From: Cylicocyclus nassatus | Taxonomy: Eukaryota; Nematoda; Chromadorea; Rhabditida; Strongylidae | Assembly (NCBI GenBank): GCA_958299035.1 | Contig: CATQJL010000001.1 | Location: 105,471,661-105,535,660 of the forward strand | Direction: 5' to 3' | DNA length: 64,000 nt | Part shown: positions 48,616 through 61,300 of the stretch, in pieces | How positions within the stretch are numbered: position 1 is the stretch's first letter | Layout: every line of letters starts with the position of its first letter | The notes under the pieces: model-generated | What the model was told of the DNA's origin: nothing | Seen by the model: only the letters and a program-made list of their open reading frames with translations | Database searches by the model: none | Made by a program: the position numbers and the translations under genes

Positions 48616-50580
48616 TACTTTTGGAATGTTCCGGAGCCTTTGCAGATGTCCAGAACGTCTATAAATATTAGCCGTGATGGCCTTTCTTTCAGATGCAGTT
48701 TCAAAGTCGGCGTATTTATGCACGCGGATAAGGGCTCAAATACTGGCTTTTTTCATTTGCTCACTAATTGCTATGCAACTAGAAAATTTGCAAACTGGAC
48801 AGAAATTTTGAACAACCTCGTATTGACTTGTTTGCCTAATGTACAACCAAAAAATGATGTTCGTATGGGTTGGGATATTGATGATTATGATTCATTCTGC
48901 GTTTTTTTTTCTTTCCGTTTCTGTAGTCAAAGCTTATTTTCATAAAGCGGAGATCACAGCACATTATTTTCTACCAATGCGTTACCTCTGCTTCGCAGAG
49001 GCTCGCACTGGCTCTACTATCTCGGCCCTACTCATTCTCGCATAATGATGACAATGGAATTCACCAGCAATGCCGACTGTCACGAATAAAATGTAAACAA
49101 CTACTCATCCCTAAAGCTTCTTTATGTTAAATCGGCGATTTCGTGTGGATGAGACTTTTTGCAGGAGAACAAACGCAAATTTTTATGTTTTTGATTTTCC
49201 CATGTCCTGACAGTTGCAATAAGAACAGCAGTCACCGTGAGCCACATCTCTGTGCAAAAATCTCGTCAAATGCTCTGGTAAAACCTTGGCAAATTGACCA
49301 TTTACGCAACGAATACTTTTTGGCGTCGTTTTCGTAGAGTAATAGACTTTTGATCACTTTTTTGGGCCTAAGTTGATGGCTTGCACATTTACTTGGCATA
49401 AACATCCACGACACTGCAGAAAGTGGAATTGCGGACCCTATTTTGTGGCCCAAATGCAAAATGGTCCCGTTTGACGCGCAGTTTCTGAGGTATCCACTCA
49501 ACGAAACTGCTCGTGCTTTTGCATATTGGACTTTCATGTGAGTAGCATGCGCTGTGCAAAATTTGAGCCCAGGAGGTTGGCTGGAACATGCTCTACGAAT
49601 TTCCTAACAGACACGCACACACACAAAGTCACGTAAACACCCTTAGCCCGTTATTATAAGTCATGATGGATTACTCCAGCTCTCTCTCTCTCTCTCTTCA
49701 ATTCAAGGAGAAATCAGTTCCTCTATCTCAATCACAGCGTTTCTTTTCAAATGTAGAATCGTTATCATAGAGATAATACTGTAAGACCGTTTTTGCTAGC
49801 GTAGTATAATACCTCTTCTTAATGTCAACCACTTCGTCTTTTGCTGCTGCAAGTCATAGGTTAAAAAACTTTATTTCTCGTACTCGTCACAATAAAGCTG
49901 GCAATGCAAAGGCTTCATCCTGGCTGGTTTCTTTACTCATTTGCAACAGTACGCGTAAAAGTGTCCTTTTCGACATTCGGATATTTTCGGACAGAAGTTG
50001 TGCTCGCATTCCTTACCATGCAAGGTCATCTGAAAGAGTCACATAAAGTGCTATTTGAGCCACGAAGTCTCCATTTCATCTAAAAGTTACTGACAGAAGA
50101 ACTTACAGGAAATCCGTACAATTTTTCCGTTACCACCTTTCTATGACCGCAATCGGGCTTATTATCGTCGTGGTATTTATCTGAATGGAAACATAGAACG
50201 TAATTGTAGTTGTGTTGTAAGCGACATCAGAGGTCCGAGATTCTGGTATTTACATTCATAAATGTTCAAGACAATTGCAATAATGATAGGAGATCATTAG
50301 TGCGATAAAGTTAGAAGATCTTCTGCTTCTCTCCACCCCTCCCCTCAACTTTCTCCTTTTTCAAACAGATGTGGATACTCCTTAACTAGGGAGCAACACT
50401 AGCATAAAAGATGATTTTTTTCCTGTCATAAGTGAATCAAGGATAAAATTTGGTGAGTAACTTCTAAAAGGAAATTCCACCTCTCATGGTCTTATACTTC
50501 TGACGAAATATGCAGCAAAGACAGCAAGTAGAGCAGATAGTATGAATGTTGATTTAGGTCTGGTTACCTTTTTTATTTTA
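48616..50580. other. No gene seen
   Basis: Intergenic DNA between the transposon cluster and the 3' end of the Kunitz gene. Only the CT microsatellite at 49680 and chance ORFs below 102 codons. Confidence 0.5.
49680..49702. repeat. CT microsatellite
   Basis: About ten CT units in an otherwise unremarkable stretch downstream of the fold-back/RTE cluster. Confidence 0.8.
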
Positions 50581-52145
50581 TCAGAAAACTTCAGAGACTC
50601 CAACAAACTCTCGTGTAGGCATATAAGTAGCGTTTTGGAAGTTCTTTCGGTTTTTTGATCCGTTATAAGAACCCGTAGAATGAAGACGGGTTACCATTTT
50701 GAGAATATCTCGACACAGCTTTTCTTTCTCTTTCATATGGTCATATTTTGAAATTATTTGTTTTCGTGGCATAATAAAAATAATTTCGGTTCTTAAAAAA
50801 CCAGCTGTGGATTCCAAAAATATTCGTAGTATCGTACTGTTTGCTCTACCTAGCTGCTATCAAAACTCTTCCAAAGGTTCAGAATGAAAAATTTGAAAAT
50901 TTTTCAAAAATTTGCATGGTGAAAACCAAGGATTGCAAAATTTCTGCGTAAACATTAAGCAAAATTTCTGCGATTATCCTAGTAAACACTAAGCAAATAG
51001 TCCAAAGACATAATCGCCGGAAAGACGAAGAAACTTTCATGGATTTCTAAGAGCTAACTGCTTATATGAAGGCAGTTCAAAAATTTAAGCTTTTGCAAGT
51101 TAGAAATGTGCCAAAAATAATTCGAAAAAATCCTGAACTCAAATTGAATTTTTCATAGGTAATATGTACTTGTCGAAAAGCTATAACCCTCTATAATTGG
51201 TGATTAAGAATGAGGGAAAATTTTGAAGTCTAGTTATGAAAATGTTCCTAAATCAAAAAAGAAACCCTTTTTGCAACCTAAGATACGTTTGATAATTAGA
51301 ATTAGTAAATTTGTTTTCAAAAGGCAAATTTATATTGTAGTTTTACCAATTTCTTTGATGTCGCAGCAGAGTCCGACAACGAATCCCTTCAGGCATCTGG
51401 ATCCTTCTGGACACTTCTTTTCATCGTTGCAGCTTGCCGAACCATCTGCTCTCTTCACTGGTGGTCTGTTGGCTGGACATGTGTGATAATCCACTGAAAT
51501 TTCAATACTTTGAATCTTTCTCATGTCTGGTTTGGGCAAAAAGATGAATAAAACTGACTTGGAATGCATCTCATATGGCAGATGCTCGGTGATTCAAAGT
51601 TGTTTTCGTTTCCGCCACATCCAGTGTATCTGAAGGGAAGGCACGAGAGAGTTTCTGCGTCTAGATAGTACTAAAACGTGGTAACTTTTGATATAATGGT
51701 AATGAAGATTGCGAATAACTCACTCTGATGGAGGAGGTATTTTGGCAGTTCGTATCACCAAGGTCCACTGATAGGTTGCAAGGGTGACGCAATTCGAGAG
51801 CTGGAATCTACATCAACTGTTTTTAGACTTGTCATAAGAGACTGAAGCAAAAAAATGAGCTGTTTAAAAATGACAACTCTCTTGAAAAAGTGCTAGTATA
51901 AACAATCAGTATAAATCGTAAGTTTTTCAAATGAAAACTGAAAACGGGATAAAAATGTGAGGCTGATAGAGTATTTTCGAAAACCGATTCTTTCCCCCTT
52001 CTCAAATATTTTTCTGGTTAGAGATGAACTTCTCTCTCCTTTTACAAATATCTTTCTGGTAAAAAAATGTAGATTCATGGTAGGTACGATAGAACTTACC
52101 TTGGGATAGTAATGGAACGAGTACGAAGAAAATTAGTTGCCGCAT
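50581..52145 (-). CDS. Secreted Kunitz / lustrin-type cysteine-rich protein (5 exons, 201 aa)
   Basis: Probably a secreted serine-protease inhibitor or matrix protein. Exons on the - strand: 52145-52100, 51800-51724, 51670-51559, 51493-51347, 50804-50581; all phases match and total 606 nt. Exon 1 encodes a signal peptide (MRQLIFFVLVPLLSQ). Exons 2-3 form one Kunitz domain with cysteines at 23, 34, 51, 59, 72 and 76, an RYY motif at 41-43 and GCGGNENNF at 58-66. Exon 4 is a lustrin-type domain with cysteines at 84, 100, 106, 112, 121 and 122. Exon 5 is a Lys/Arg-rich tail with no cysteine except one, and is the least certain. C1-C2 spacing is 10 residues rather than the usual 8, and the segment from C2 to RYY is one longer than in classical inhibitors, so the P1 residue (Gln35 by position) is uncertain and trypsin inhibition is not assured. 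An AATAAA signal lies at 50572-50577, just past the stop. Confidence 0.85.
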
Positions 52146-55100
52146 ACTGAATTATATAAACTGAAGTAGGTTAAAAATGCTATAAAGAGCGTCTATTACT
52201 TATCGATTATACGGAGATGACAAGGAAAATCAAATCTGAAAAAGTACGTTATCAGATTCAAAGTTTTGCATGCTTGCAAAGACACAAACTATGGAAAATG
52301 CCTTTAAAGAAAGATTGATCAAAGAGAAAAATTTGAACTATTTTTGAAACCAAAATTCGAAATTTATTGTAGCAAAAAAGCGAATAAGTTTGATGCCAAC
52401 AATTGGCTGGCCACCACTCAAATTGAAGAGAGTTGGATTGGTCTGGAGAGAATGTACGCACGTAATCTTTGCCTTACAAAAACAGGCTTTGACTGGAGAA
52501 AACGGGGAGAAAAGAACGTGAAATCAAGATTCTAAAAACCTGGTAAACACTTATGAACACCAGTGGTAAGTCAATGCAAGAATCCCGGATATAGCAAATT
52601 TTGAACACTCAAATAAGTAAACATGGCTGGCTAAGATTGTAACACTCTAAAATGAGAGAGATAGCAAGCTCGAGAGACTGAAAACTTGCATTCCTTCGAA
52701 AGAAAAACGCTTCATTTTTGTGAACCAATCTGACAAATTGAAGAAAAAAAATTCGCAGCTTGAATAGGAAATGTTATGCAGTCTTATTCAAATCTACCAT
52801 TTTCTCAAAATCAGCTATTCCATCAAAAATTTGCAAATCATGTACATTTTCACTTTTTTGTAATTCAAAAGGACCGAGAATTTATGATTTCAAAAGGAGC
52901 GAATGCATACAAAATAAATTTGCGCTAAGGAAACGTGTGGGAAGGAAGTGAACATAAATATAGTACGTACACTGATTTACACTTGTACTCATATTTAACT
53001 TTTAGTTTACTTCATTGAGAATTGCAAAACATTCCCAACGGCCTCAAAACAAAAATTTAAAGAAAAAAATTAACTAAATTTACGAAAAACAATAGAAATT
53101 TTAATTTAGGAGGCATGGGAAGGATTCAAAAACAAGGTGAGCATGAAATTCTTTAGAATATTTCAAAAAACCCGAAGATGTTAGCAACTACATACCCTAT
53201 ACTCATTATTTTTTTCTGTATGTGGTTGTCTATATTTCTTGAATCAGTTCTATTTCATCTTTATTTAGTCATTGAAATAGCGCACCGGATAAAGTGTTAC
53301 CACATAAAATAAAATCAATGTAAAAAAAAAGTTGAAACATAGAACTCAACATATTCGAGGAAAAATCATGCCATAGAGTATCCAACATGTTGCAAAAAAT
53401 ATTCGTATTTTCGGATATCCAAAAACCATTCAAATTTCCATATGAAGAGGATTTCATTTTGAAAGCAAATTAATGCATCGACTGAGAGAAAGCCAAACAA
53501 TCGAACAGCATCGATAGCGGAAAAGCTGGTTGTTTCCATGGATTCGCGAAAAAATGGGCGACCTCTACCCGGAGCGAATGAGACCAAATGTGTTGACACC
53601 TCCATTGTGTATCAGTGAACCGTAACTGCGAGCAGAAATTGTCACAACCGGATTGAAGCTACTCGAAGTGACATTTCAAGGCAGCCACCAGGTGTTTTGG
53701 CCAAAGCAAAAGCGAACAAGGAACGGCGGAGAAGAATGAAAATAAACTGTAGTGCAGGTAAATACTTTAGGGGAAGAAAACATTGAAAACGTTGTTTGGA
53801 GGAGAGGTGAAGCACTTCTGGCAAAGTGCCAGATGTTTTGAGGCACTGCGATGGGAAAGTTAAGGACTGCCCATAATTCCCCCAAATGAAAAAGATGAAG
53901 CAATGATACAAATAATTCTGATCCCCAACACTAAACGCTAGAAAAGGTTCTTCGAATTTGAGTCTCGCACCAAAATATCTGAATCGTATTATCTACTGGT
54001 TTTAACAGTTCGTTTGAGATAACACAATTTAGAAAGTAAAAATCATGTGCTTTCTAAATATGCTTCGAACAAAAAATCACATCGGATTCATACCAGGATG
54101 CAAGCTGACAAATAAGAACAGGCAAATCGCATTTTTTTTTCAAAATTTTGATTCTTAAAAATGCTAAAAGGCCCTGAATAATTCAATTTTATTTTTGATT
54201 GTATTTCTACGAATCGTTCTTTTCAATTAGAATGAGTTTGTGCTGATGAGATGTATCTACGAATAACTAGCAATTTCGAGTTTTAGGTTTTTGGCCGACA
54301 TTTTGATTTTGTCATCAAAACCGCTATGCACATTAGAGCAAAACAATTTTTATTTTACAAAAATATATTACATCATTAGTTTCACTCTTTTACACTTTAA
54401 AATCTATGTAGATATAACAAAATCGAAGTTGGAGTGAAAAATTCAAAAAGCATAATAATTGAAATAATTTGGATCTTATGAATTCAAAGGTTTCTTTTAA
54501 CAATTTCATGACTGTTTCATATTTTTTTAGCAATGCTTGGACCACTCCGACAAAATGATCACATGTAAAGTTTGAAAAGAAGATATTCTGGTCTAAAATT
54601 CATGAAGAAAGTGTTCTAAAAATTTTTGAATATTGCAGTAAATGACACTTAAGTTCTCGCTATTATCCCAGCAAAAAACAGTAAAAGGCGGAAGCATTAC
54701 TGCGTTTGCGAGTACGGAAGAACTCAGCCGAGTGTTTACTCGGACGACACTGAGAAAGTTTGCCATCTGTTTGGTCAACAACCGACATATTGTTAGTGAC
54801 CAATGCGAGAGTTATGCTGCCGATGGAACCCAAATTACACATAACAAAAGCTCGAACATGCTGATCCAAATAGCGAAACGGGCGGCTTGAACACATGTGT
54901 GCAAGGGAGAAAAAACTAACACTGACAACATATATAATACAAAAGTAAATGGAACAATGGGGTAACCGATTCTGACTCATTTCGCTTATGCAAACCGTTA
55001 TTGATCAAAACAAATCAGCAATTGAACTGTTAGCAGTGCTTCAGCGATGATTAGTCTCATAGTAACATTCTGAGCTGATTTCAACAGGCAGAGATTCGGG

Positions 55101-56671
55101 CCGTTTGGCTCAAATAATGGTCAAAGTTGCTAAATTATTTACACACTCGACGCTAATTTATTGCTCAGTTCGCTTACTGTTGAACGTTCACTTTCCATTC
55201 ACTTTTTTCAGAGTCATTCCTTAAATAACAGTTTTTCATAGAATTCATTTCAGTTAGTTGTATCCATGAACATTTCTTCAGCGTGCTCAACACTGGCAAT
55301 ATTCATTCTTTTATCTATTTTCATCACTAATCCTCTTCAAGCCCGATTAGTTGAATCCCCTTGTGCATAAAATTATTTCTGAATTAGTAGCTTTTTCAAC
55401 ACTGAGCTTATTGAGCAGTTTATTCACACCAAAATAAACATTGCTTTTGATTCTTCTTGTTTTGCAATGTTCCAAAGACCCCTACTGCTCTTTGATTTTT
55501 GACTTGGAAATAAATCACCCTTGACCCTTGAATTCCTAGCTTTTTTGTTTTCTGGTGATTCTGCCGCTTAAATTGCTCGTTTTAGCAAAGGATTGCGGCC
55601 CTACTCGAGTAGTGATTACTCTAAACGGTTTACAAATCTATGCGACGTCTTTGAACAATCGTTTTATACTTTTTAGGACTTTCTAGTGTCTAAGACTCTT
55701 TCTTTCTTACCAAGTAGAACAAGTCTAATCGCTGCAATGTGTAGTGGTTTCACTCGTAACAATTTCGGTTGAACTGAAGGTTCCGTGACCTTGTAAAAGG
55801 AGAGAAAATTCAGTGCCGAGACTGTCATTATTTACTTTTCATAAATTTCCGATTCAGAAAACTTCTTGCAAATCAGAGATAGCACTTTCAAATGCTTTAC
55901 GTGCAGATATTCTCGCAAACCATCGCTTCATAGAAAAAGAAGAGAAAAATTAAAACGCTACAAATTTATGGAACAACTAAAAATTTTTTGGTCATTTACA
56001 GCATATGAGAGTAGTTCACAATTGAAATGATAAATGAGCAAGCACCGTGGAAATCATACAGTCAACTCTGTTATTTGTTCCCGACAATTTACCCCCGAAT
56101 CATGATTCTAAAAGGCACACATTATGATAGTAGAGGAAGGAGCATATGAGTGTACATAAATTAGAATGAAAATCTTGAGTCTTGATGAATCGAAAGGGAA
56201 TGAGGAAAACTGGAATTATTGATTAAAAACCTATTCAAAACAGAACTTTAAGGGAAAAAGAGAAAGTGAACAAGTAGTAGGATATAGCCAGTGCTCAACC
56301 AAATGCTCTCCCACTGCTGTCCGGCGATCGATTTGTTTATGTGATTTGGCGCTAAGATAACACTTATGGGACGTCCATTTATCCATATGACATTCAACTG
56401 ACCACTGTTTATTGCATTACGGTTGGCAGCCATATAGGCGAGCTTTTCACGTAATTTTTCACTTGGGGGCTTCAGGAAAAATCATTTCAAAAGGGCCCGA
56501 AAGGCTAGTTAGAAGCCTATGTAGAAGCTTTGCATGCTCTGAAAAGGTTTGTTGTATTTTCTGATCTAGTTTTCTCAAAACTTTGAGGAGCAAATTTGAA
56601 GATCAGCTAAGATCAATAGGCGAAGACTTAGGTTCAAAATCTGTGGAGCTCAACAGACAAAGAATAAAATA
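52146..56671. other. Upstream region of the Kunitz gene, no confirmed gene
   Basis: AT-rich. Besides the decayed coding patch at 53466-53800, a GC-richer patch at 54640-54890 is open on both strands (82 codons +, 105 codons -) but neither product is recognisable. No clear promoter motif upstream of 52145. Confidence 0.4.
53466..53800 (+). pseudogene. Decayed coding patch interrupted by an in-frame TGA
   Basis: Reading in one + frame from about 53466, about 50 codons of polar, charged sequence (including KPNNRTASIAEK and SMDSRKNGRPLPG) reach TGA at 53616-53618. The same frame then stays open for about 50 further codons (including NRIEATRSDISRQ and KANKERRRRMK) to the next stop. The composition resembles coding sequence and differs from the AT-rich flanks. 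No family is recognised. It may be a pseudogene, a transposon remnant, or exons whose introns I cannot place. Confidence 0.3.
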
Positions 56672-57217
56672 TCAGGTTAGTGCCAAAGTTCTGTAGCATC
56701 ATTTTTGAAAAATTGTAGCTTCTTGCTCTCTCAACGGATTTCCACAAAATTAATCTTGCCACATAGAGGAAACCCTATCAGGGTTAGCTTTAGATGGAAG
56801 CAGAAGAATAAAATTACTTCAACTTCGGTCATTTTGAGTAAGGCTGGTATTTGGATGAGTAGTACAGAACAATAAATTTGATTTTAATTTTTTCGAAAAT
56901 CATAACTTTTTACAGGATGCTCTTTCAACACAAACTCTGCAAAGATGGAAAGGCTGGATCGAAAGACTTACTATACTGCTTGCTCGGAATTTTATTGTTC
57001 AGATTTTTGGCATCATAACTCATAATTATCGTAATTGACGTAGTTTTATTCTCTTGCTTCCATCTCAAAACTACACCCTTTTTAGAGAGCAGCAAAGGTA
57101 TTTTCACAAAGAAAAGGATTTTCCCTATGTAGGAAAGTTAAGTTTGTGCAAATCGTTAAGAGGTTAAGAAATTATGTTTTACAAAAATGTTGCGAAAGAA
57201 CTTTTGTACCAACCTAG
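56672..57217. mobile_element. Relative of the 2467-3830 mariner-like element
   Basis: Left end TCAGGTTAGTGCCAAAGTTC, right end the approximate complement (AAAGAACTTTTGTACCAACC then CTAG). The interior shares stretches with the element at 2467 such as GAAGCAGAAGAATAAAAT and CTTACTATACTGCTTGCT. This copy lacks the nested insertion, so it shows the empty form of the family. The target TA is kept only on the left. Confidence 0.75.
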
Positions 57218-58389
57218 TTAATGCCGAAAAGTGGAGGAAAGACTGCAATACCATTTAGAGTGATGTGTCGCCATATTATTCTGCGCAATTTTTGAAAAAG
57301 AGGGTCCTTCTAATTATTCTTGAATCATCCTAATCATTCTTGAATTATTCTTCATCTATGTATGTATGGCAGTTAAAGATGTGCATTTGCACCTCATCAG
57401 TCAAATCTAAGGGTAATTCTGAAACCAAACCTTGTATAGCCCCTTAAGGGATCAATTCGAGATAAATTATGAAATTTTTCTGTACTCTACATAGTAGCAC
57501 CTGATCGTCAAGGGAATAGAAAAATAACTAGACCTATTAAAAAGCTTCAGGTATGACTGTTGTGGAGAGTGGAAGAGAATCTACATCAGAACGATGTATT
57601 TTTCGCACACTACGCAGATGATTTGCAAAGGGAACCACTTCCAGTGTGAGTCATCGCAGTTGCAGTGAATGCCAAATCTTAACAAACATTTCTGTTATTC
57701 TACTGTTGTCAAGGGTATGCAAATACTTTCTTGAGAGTGTCAATGCGCCGTTTTGACATTGATACAAAATTTTGAGGGAGAAACGGGGAACTTGGCAGGT
57801 AAAAGTATCTAAAAAATGGTTGTTTTCTTCTATTCAGATGGGAGCATATTCTCGTGCTTATATCATTTCTACTCAGCTGCATGTTCTCGTGAATTTGTGA
57901 GTTCGATTAACAAGAGGAAGTGAGATGCGTTTTACAAAATTGCGTACCTTCGTCCGAAGTTCTAAATCTCAACACAAACAATGTCGGGCAAGGAAAGAAG
58001 CATTGAATACAATAGTTTTCACTCTGCAAATTCATCCATAGTAGCGCAACCAAGGCCTACGACCCTACCTTCCCCTTTTTGCATTTGAACCTAAGAAAAT
58101 GCAATTTAATTCTGGTTATATTGGCCATGAACCAGAACTCGGCCTCCGCAGGGAAATTTCATTTTTTCCTCTCGAAAATTACTTCCTGTGGCCAAGATAA
58201 AGCCACAAAAACTTTCTGAACGTCCATATTTTTTATTTCTATTTTTATCCAACGATAGATATAATAAGCACATAAGCAGCGTGACGAAGCAACGAGCTGC
58301 GCCTGTGCAAGCACACCTGCGCCTGCAGTGCTGGTCACTTCGGACCATTGGAGTGTTGCCAAATTCATAGCTGTACTTTTTTTCACCTA
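57218..58389. other. Upstream region of the EB/lustrin gene
   Basis: No ORF of interest. A short GC-rich stretch with CTGCGCCTGTGCAAGC-like repeats at 58290-58330 lies about 70 bp before the signal-peptide ATG; its role is unknown. Confidence 0.4.
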
Positions 58390-61300
58390 ATGCTAGTGGC
58401 TATTTTATTATTTTTTACTGTTGCAGGTAAGCTCAAAGAAGTATTTTTTGCAATTTTTTCAACACTCCGTTTTTGTATTCCGTTTAATTTTTTATCTCAT
58501 GCATCTTTCTGCGTTATTTCATGAAAATACGCAAATAATAGCAAACGGCGTTGCCTTTTCCGGGATTTTGGTACTAATGGTAAGAAAATAGAAAATTTAC
58601 ATTGCCGTCATGGGATGCTTATAAAATCAACATTCATCGTGGGGGAGGAGGGAGGGGGGGGGGGGGGAAGTTGCGTACCAAATGGATCTCGACTTTTAAA
58701 TAGACCTATGACGATGCTTAGGTCTGCTCCAACCTTTTTTCGACGAAGGCAGCAGTGAGGAACAGTCACAAGAGACCTCCATTCAAGTGACTCTCTTTCT
58801 CACCCTTCCCCCATCCCCCCCCCTATCCCCTCCTTCTCTCCTATACATGGCATGTGTCACCATTCTTCCCAAATTAGATCGCCCTAAGAGTTCTTTTTTG
58901 TTTTGTTTTGATAGTTGACCAAAACTCTTACAACGCCGACTAACAAGCGAGCTAAAAATCATAAAATCCAGCTCTCCCTCCTACCCTTTTCTTCAAAGGC
59001 TACATTTTCAGACAGTCTTCGCTACCCTTCATGATTTCTTGAACATGAACAATTGAACAAAATGCTGTTTTCTTCATAATTTTTAGAAGTATTGCATCCT
59101 AGAAAAGCGGTGGGAAATCGAAGAAAGTTTTACAGTTTACGCACTTCACTTATCTCTCTCTAAGTCAATTTCTCTTGGAGGTTCTAATTATTACATACTT
59201 GTTCGAAAATTACCCCAACTCTCGAATATATGCTATGAAAAAACATGTCGAAAATTCCATAAACTTGATTTGAAAAGAAACTTGACAAGTATCTCGTATC
59301 TTTAAGTGCAACCGAGCTTCAACTTTCAAACCCTCGAAGCTTTTATTTATTGCTGCAATTTTGTGCTCCATAATACCGGCAAAAACGACATTTTTTAGTA
59401 AAAGACTATTGTTGAATCCTAAACAGTTGTGTGTGGATTCAATAGCGGCCCAAAAGTTTATCCATTTGCTCTTCGAGAACGGGATAACATTTTGAAAATT
59501 AACAAGACCTCAAGTAAGTGAAACGCAGGGCAAAGTTTTTGATTGTCTAAATGCATGGGAAAAATTGAGCTTATGGAATGCAACTGTTAGAAGCAAGGAA
59601 AGTGTACCTGAAACTCATTTTAGATGTTTTCGGTCGTTTTTATACGGTGCTTTATAATAGCTCAGAAAAAAGCAAGAAAAAAATTCCAAATCGCCTGACA
59701 TTTATGATGCTCTTAATATCAGTGCATGCAAATACGTGTGTAAGTATCGATATCAACAAAGAACATTTCAAAAGATTTCTGGGAGGTGTCAAAGAGGGGT
59801 AAGCTGCAGGGCTGCAAAGTGTACAAATACTCTTATCTTATGTAAAGAGTAAGTTCTAGGCTTCAACATGTAACATTTACAGAAGAAACCGCACATTCCT
59901 GTCCTTATTATCAAAAGTCGAGTATCAGGTCTGCAGGTTGTCGCTCGTCTGCAACGGTAACTTCAGTTATATCATCGGGCAGGCAAAGTAAGAAATAATT
60001 ACAGAAGAGAACTGCCAACCTCTCTCCTAACCTTCATGGACAACATTGTCGTTTTCATTTTGTAAATGGGCGCTTACAAAAATTGTGCATGCTGTATCGG
60101 CCAGCAAGGCGACCAGTAAAAGGATTAGTATTTGGTGAGCTTGAACGGTAACCACATTCTTGCTAAAATCGTTTAATTTGCTTGAAATAATTTTTGAAAG
60201 CCAAAAGGATCGTAATTCTACCTTCTAGGCCCGGGCATATTCCAACGATTTCATCCGTTACGGGTACGGGAACGAACTGCGCCAGTTTTGAGCTGCCTCC
60301 GCAGACAACTGATCCTTTTGCAACGTTGTTGCATGTAGTTGCAGGACCAGTAGTCCGCGGAGGCAGCCCAAATTGGCGGAGTTCGTTCCCCTACCCAACT
60401 GTTACGAGTCCACTGCTTGCTGATCTCCCTACATTTTGGTTGTGATAGTTCTCGACACTTGACTAGCTGTCACAATCAAAGTGCAAGGTGATCAGCATGC
60501 GGTGGACGGTAACGAGTTTTTTGTTTGGGAGAATCGTAAGGCGATGAAATCGCGTGAACTATGCCCGAGGCCTTATTAGGCAATTTTTGTAGACATTTAT
60601 ACAGTCGAACTTTTGTGAGGGACAGAATTTTCATTGTCAGAGACTGCAATATAGAAGCGCTCAATCAAGTGGAAGCGTTTGAACTCGTCGATAATCTTCC
60701 TCCCTGGTCCCTTCTATCAAATTCCTTTGCATTTCAGATCAACAAAACTCGTCCAAGCTAGATTTTGCATTTTCAATAATCTAGTGTGTGTGCTAGTCTA
60801 GCACATGTTGTTTTATAAGGAAATAGAACAAAGTCGAAATTCTACATTGTCCAAGGGATGGAAATGAAGTGTGATGATATATTACAATCAAAAGCATGAA
60901 TTTTTCCTTAGAAAAACTATCAGATTACGTTAGTCATGAAAAGCTGTTCCAGGGAACCCAACAGAAGTGAAGAAATTAGAGCGCTTACTTGAAAACAAAA
61001 ACACTAATCTAAGATGATTTTAGACTTTTCAGATGCTAACGAACACTATTGTCCTGGAGGTGGTGCAGTGGTAATCACTGATGGTGGAAAGTTTTCCAGT
61101 TGTGATCTTCTTAGGCAATGTTCCGGATCTCATATTTGCAACCCACAATTCGGTATCTGTTGCACAAGTCAGTCTGAAGAAGAATTTTGTCCGGAGAAAT
61201 TAGCAAAATTCGATTATTTTAGAAATCCGAACGTGCCCGCGTCCGACTAAGGTCATGCTGAATGCAATTACAAACAAGCCGATTCTATGTCAGGTAAAAT

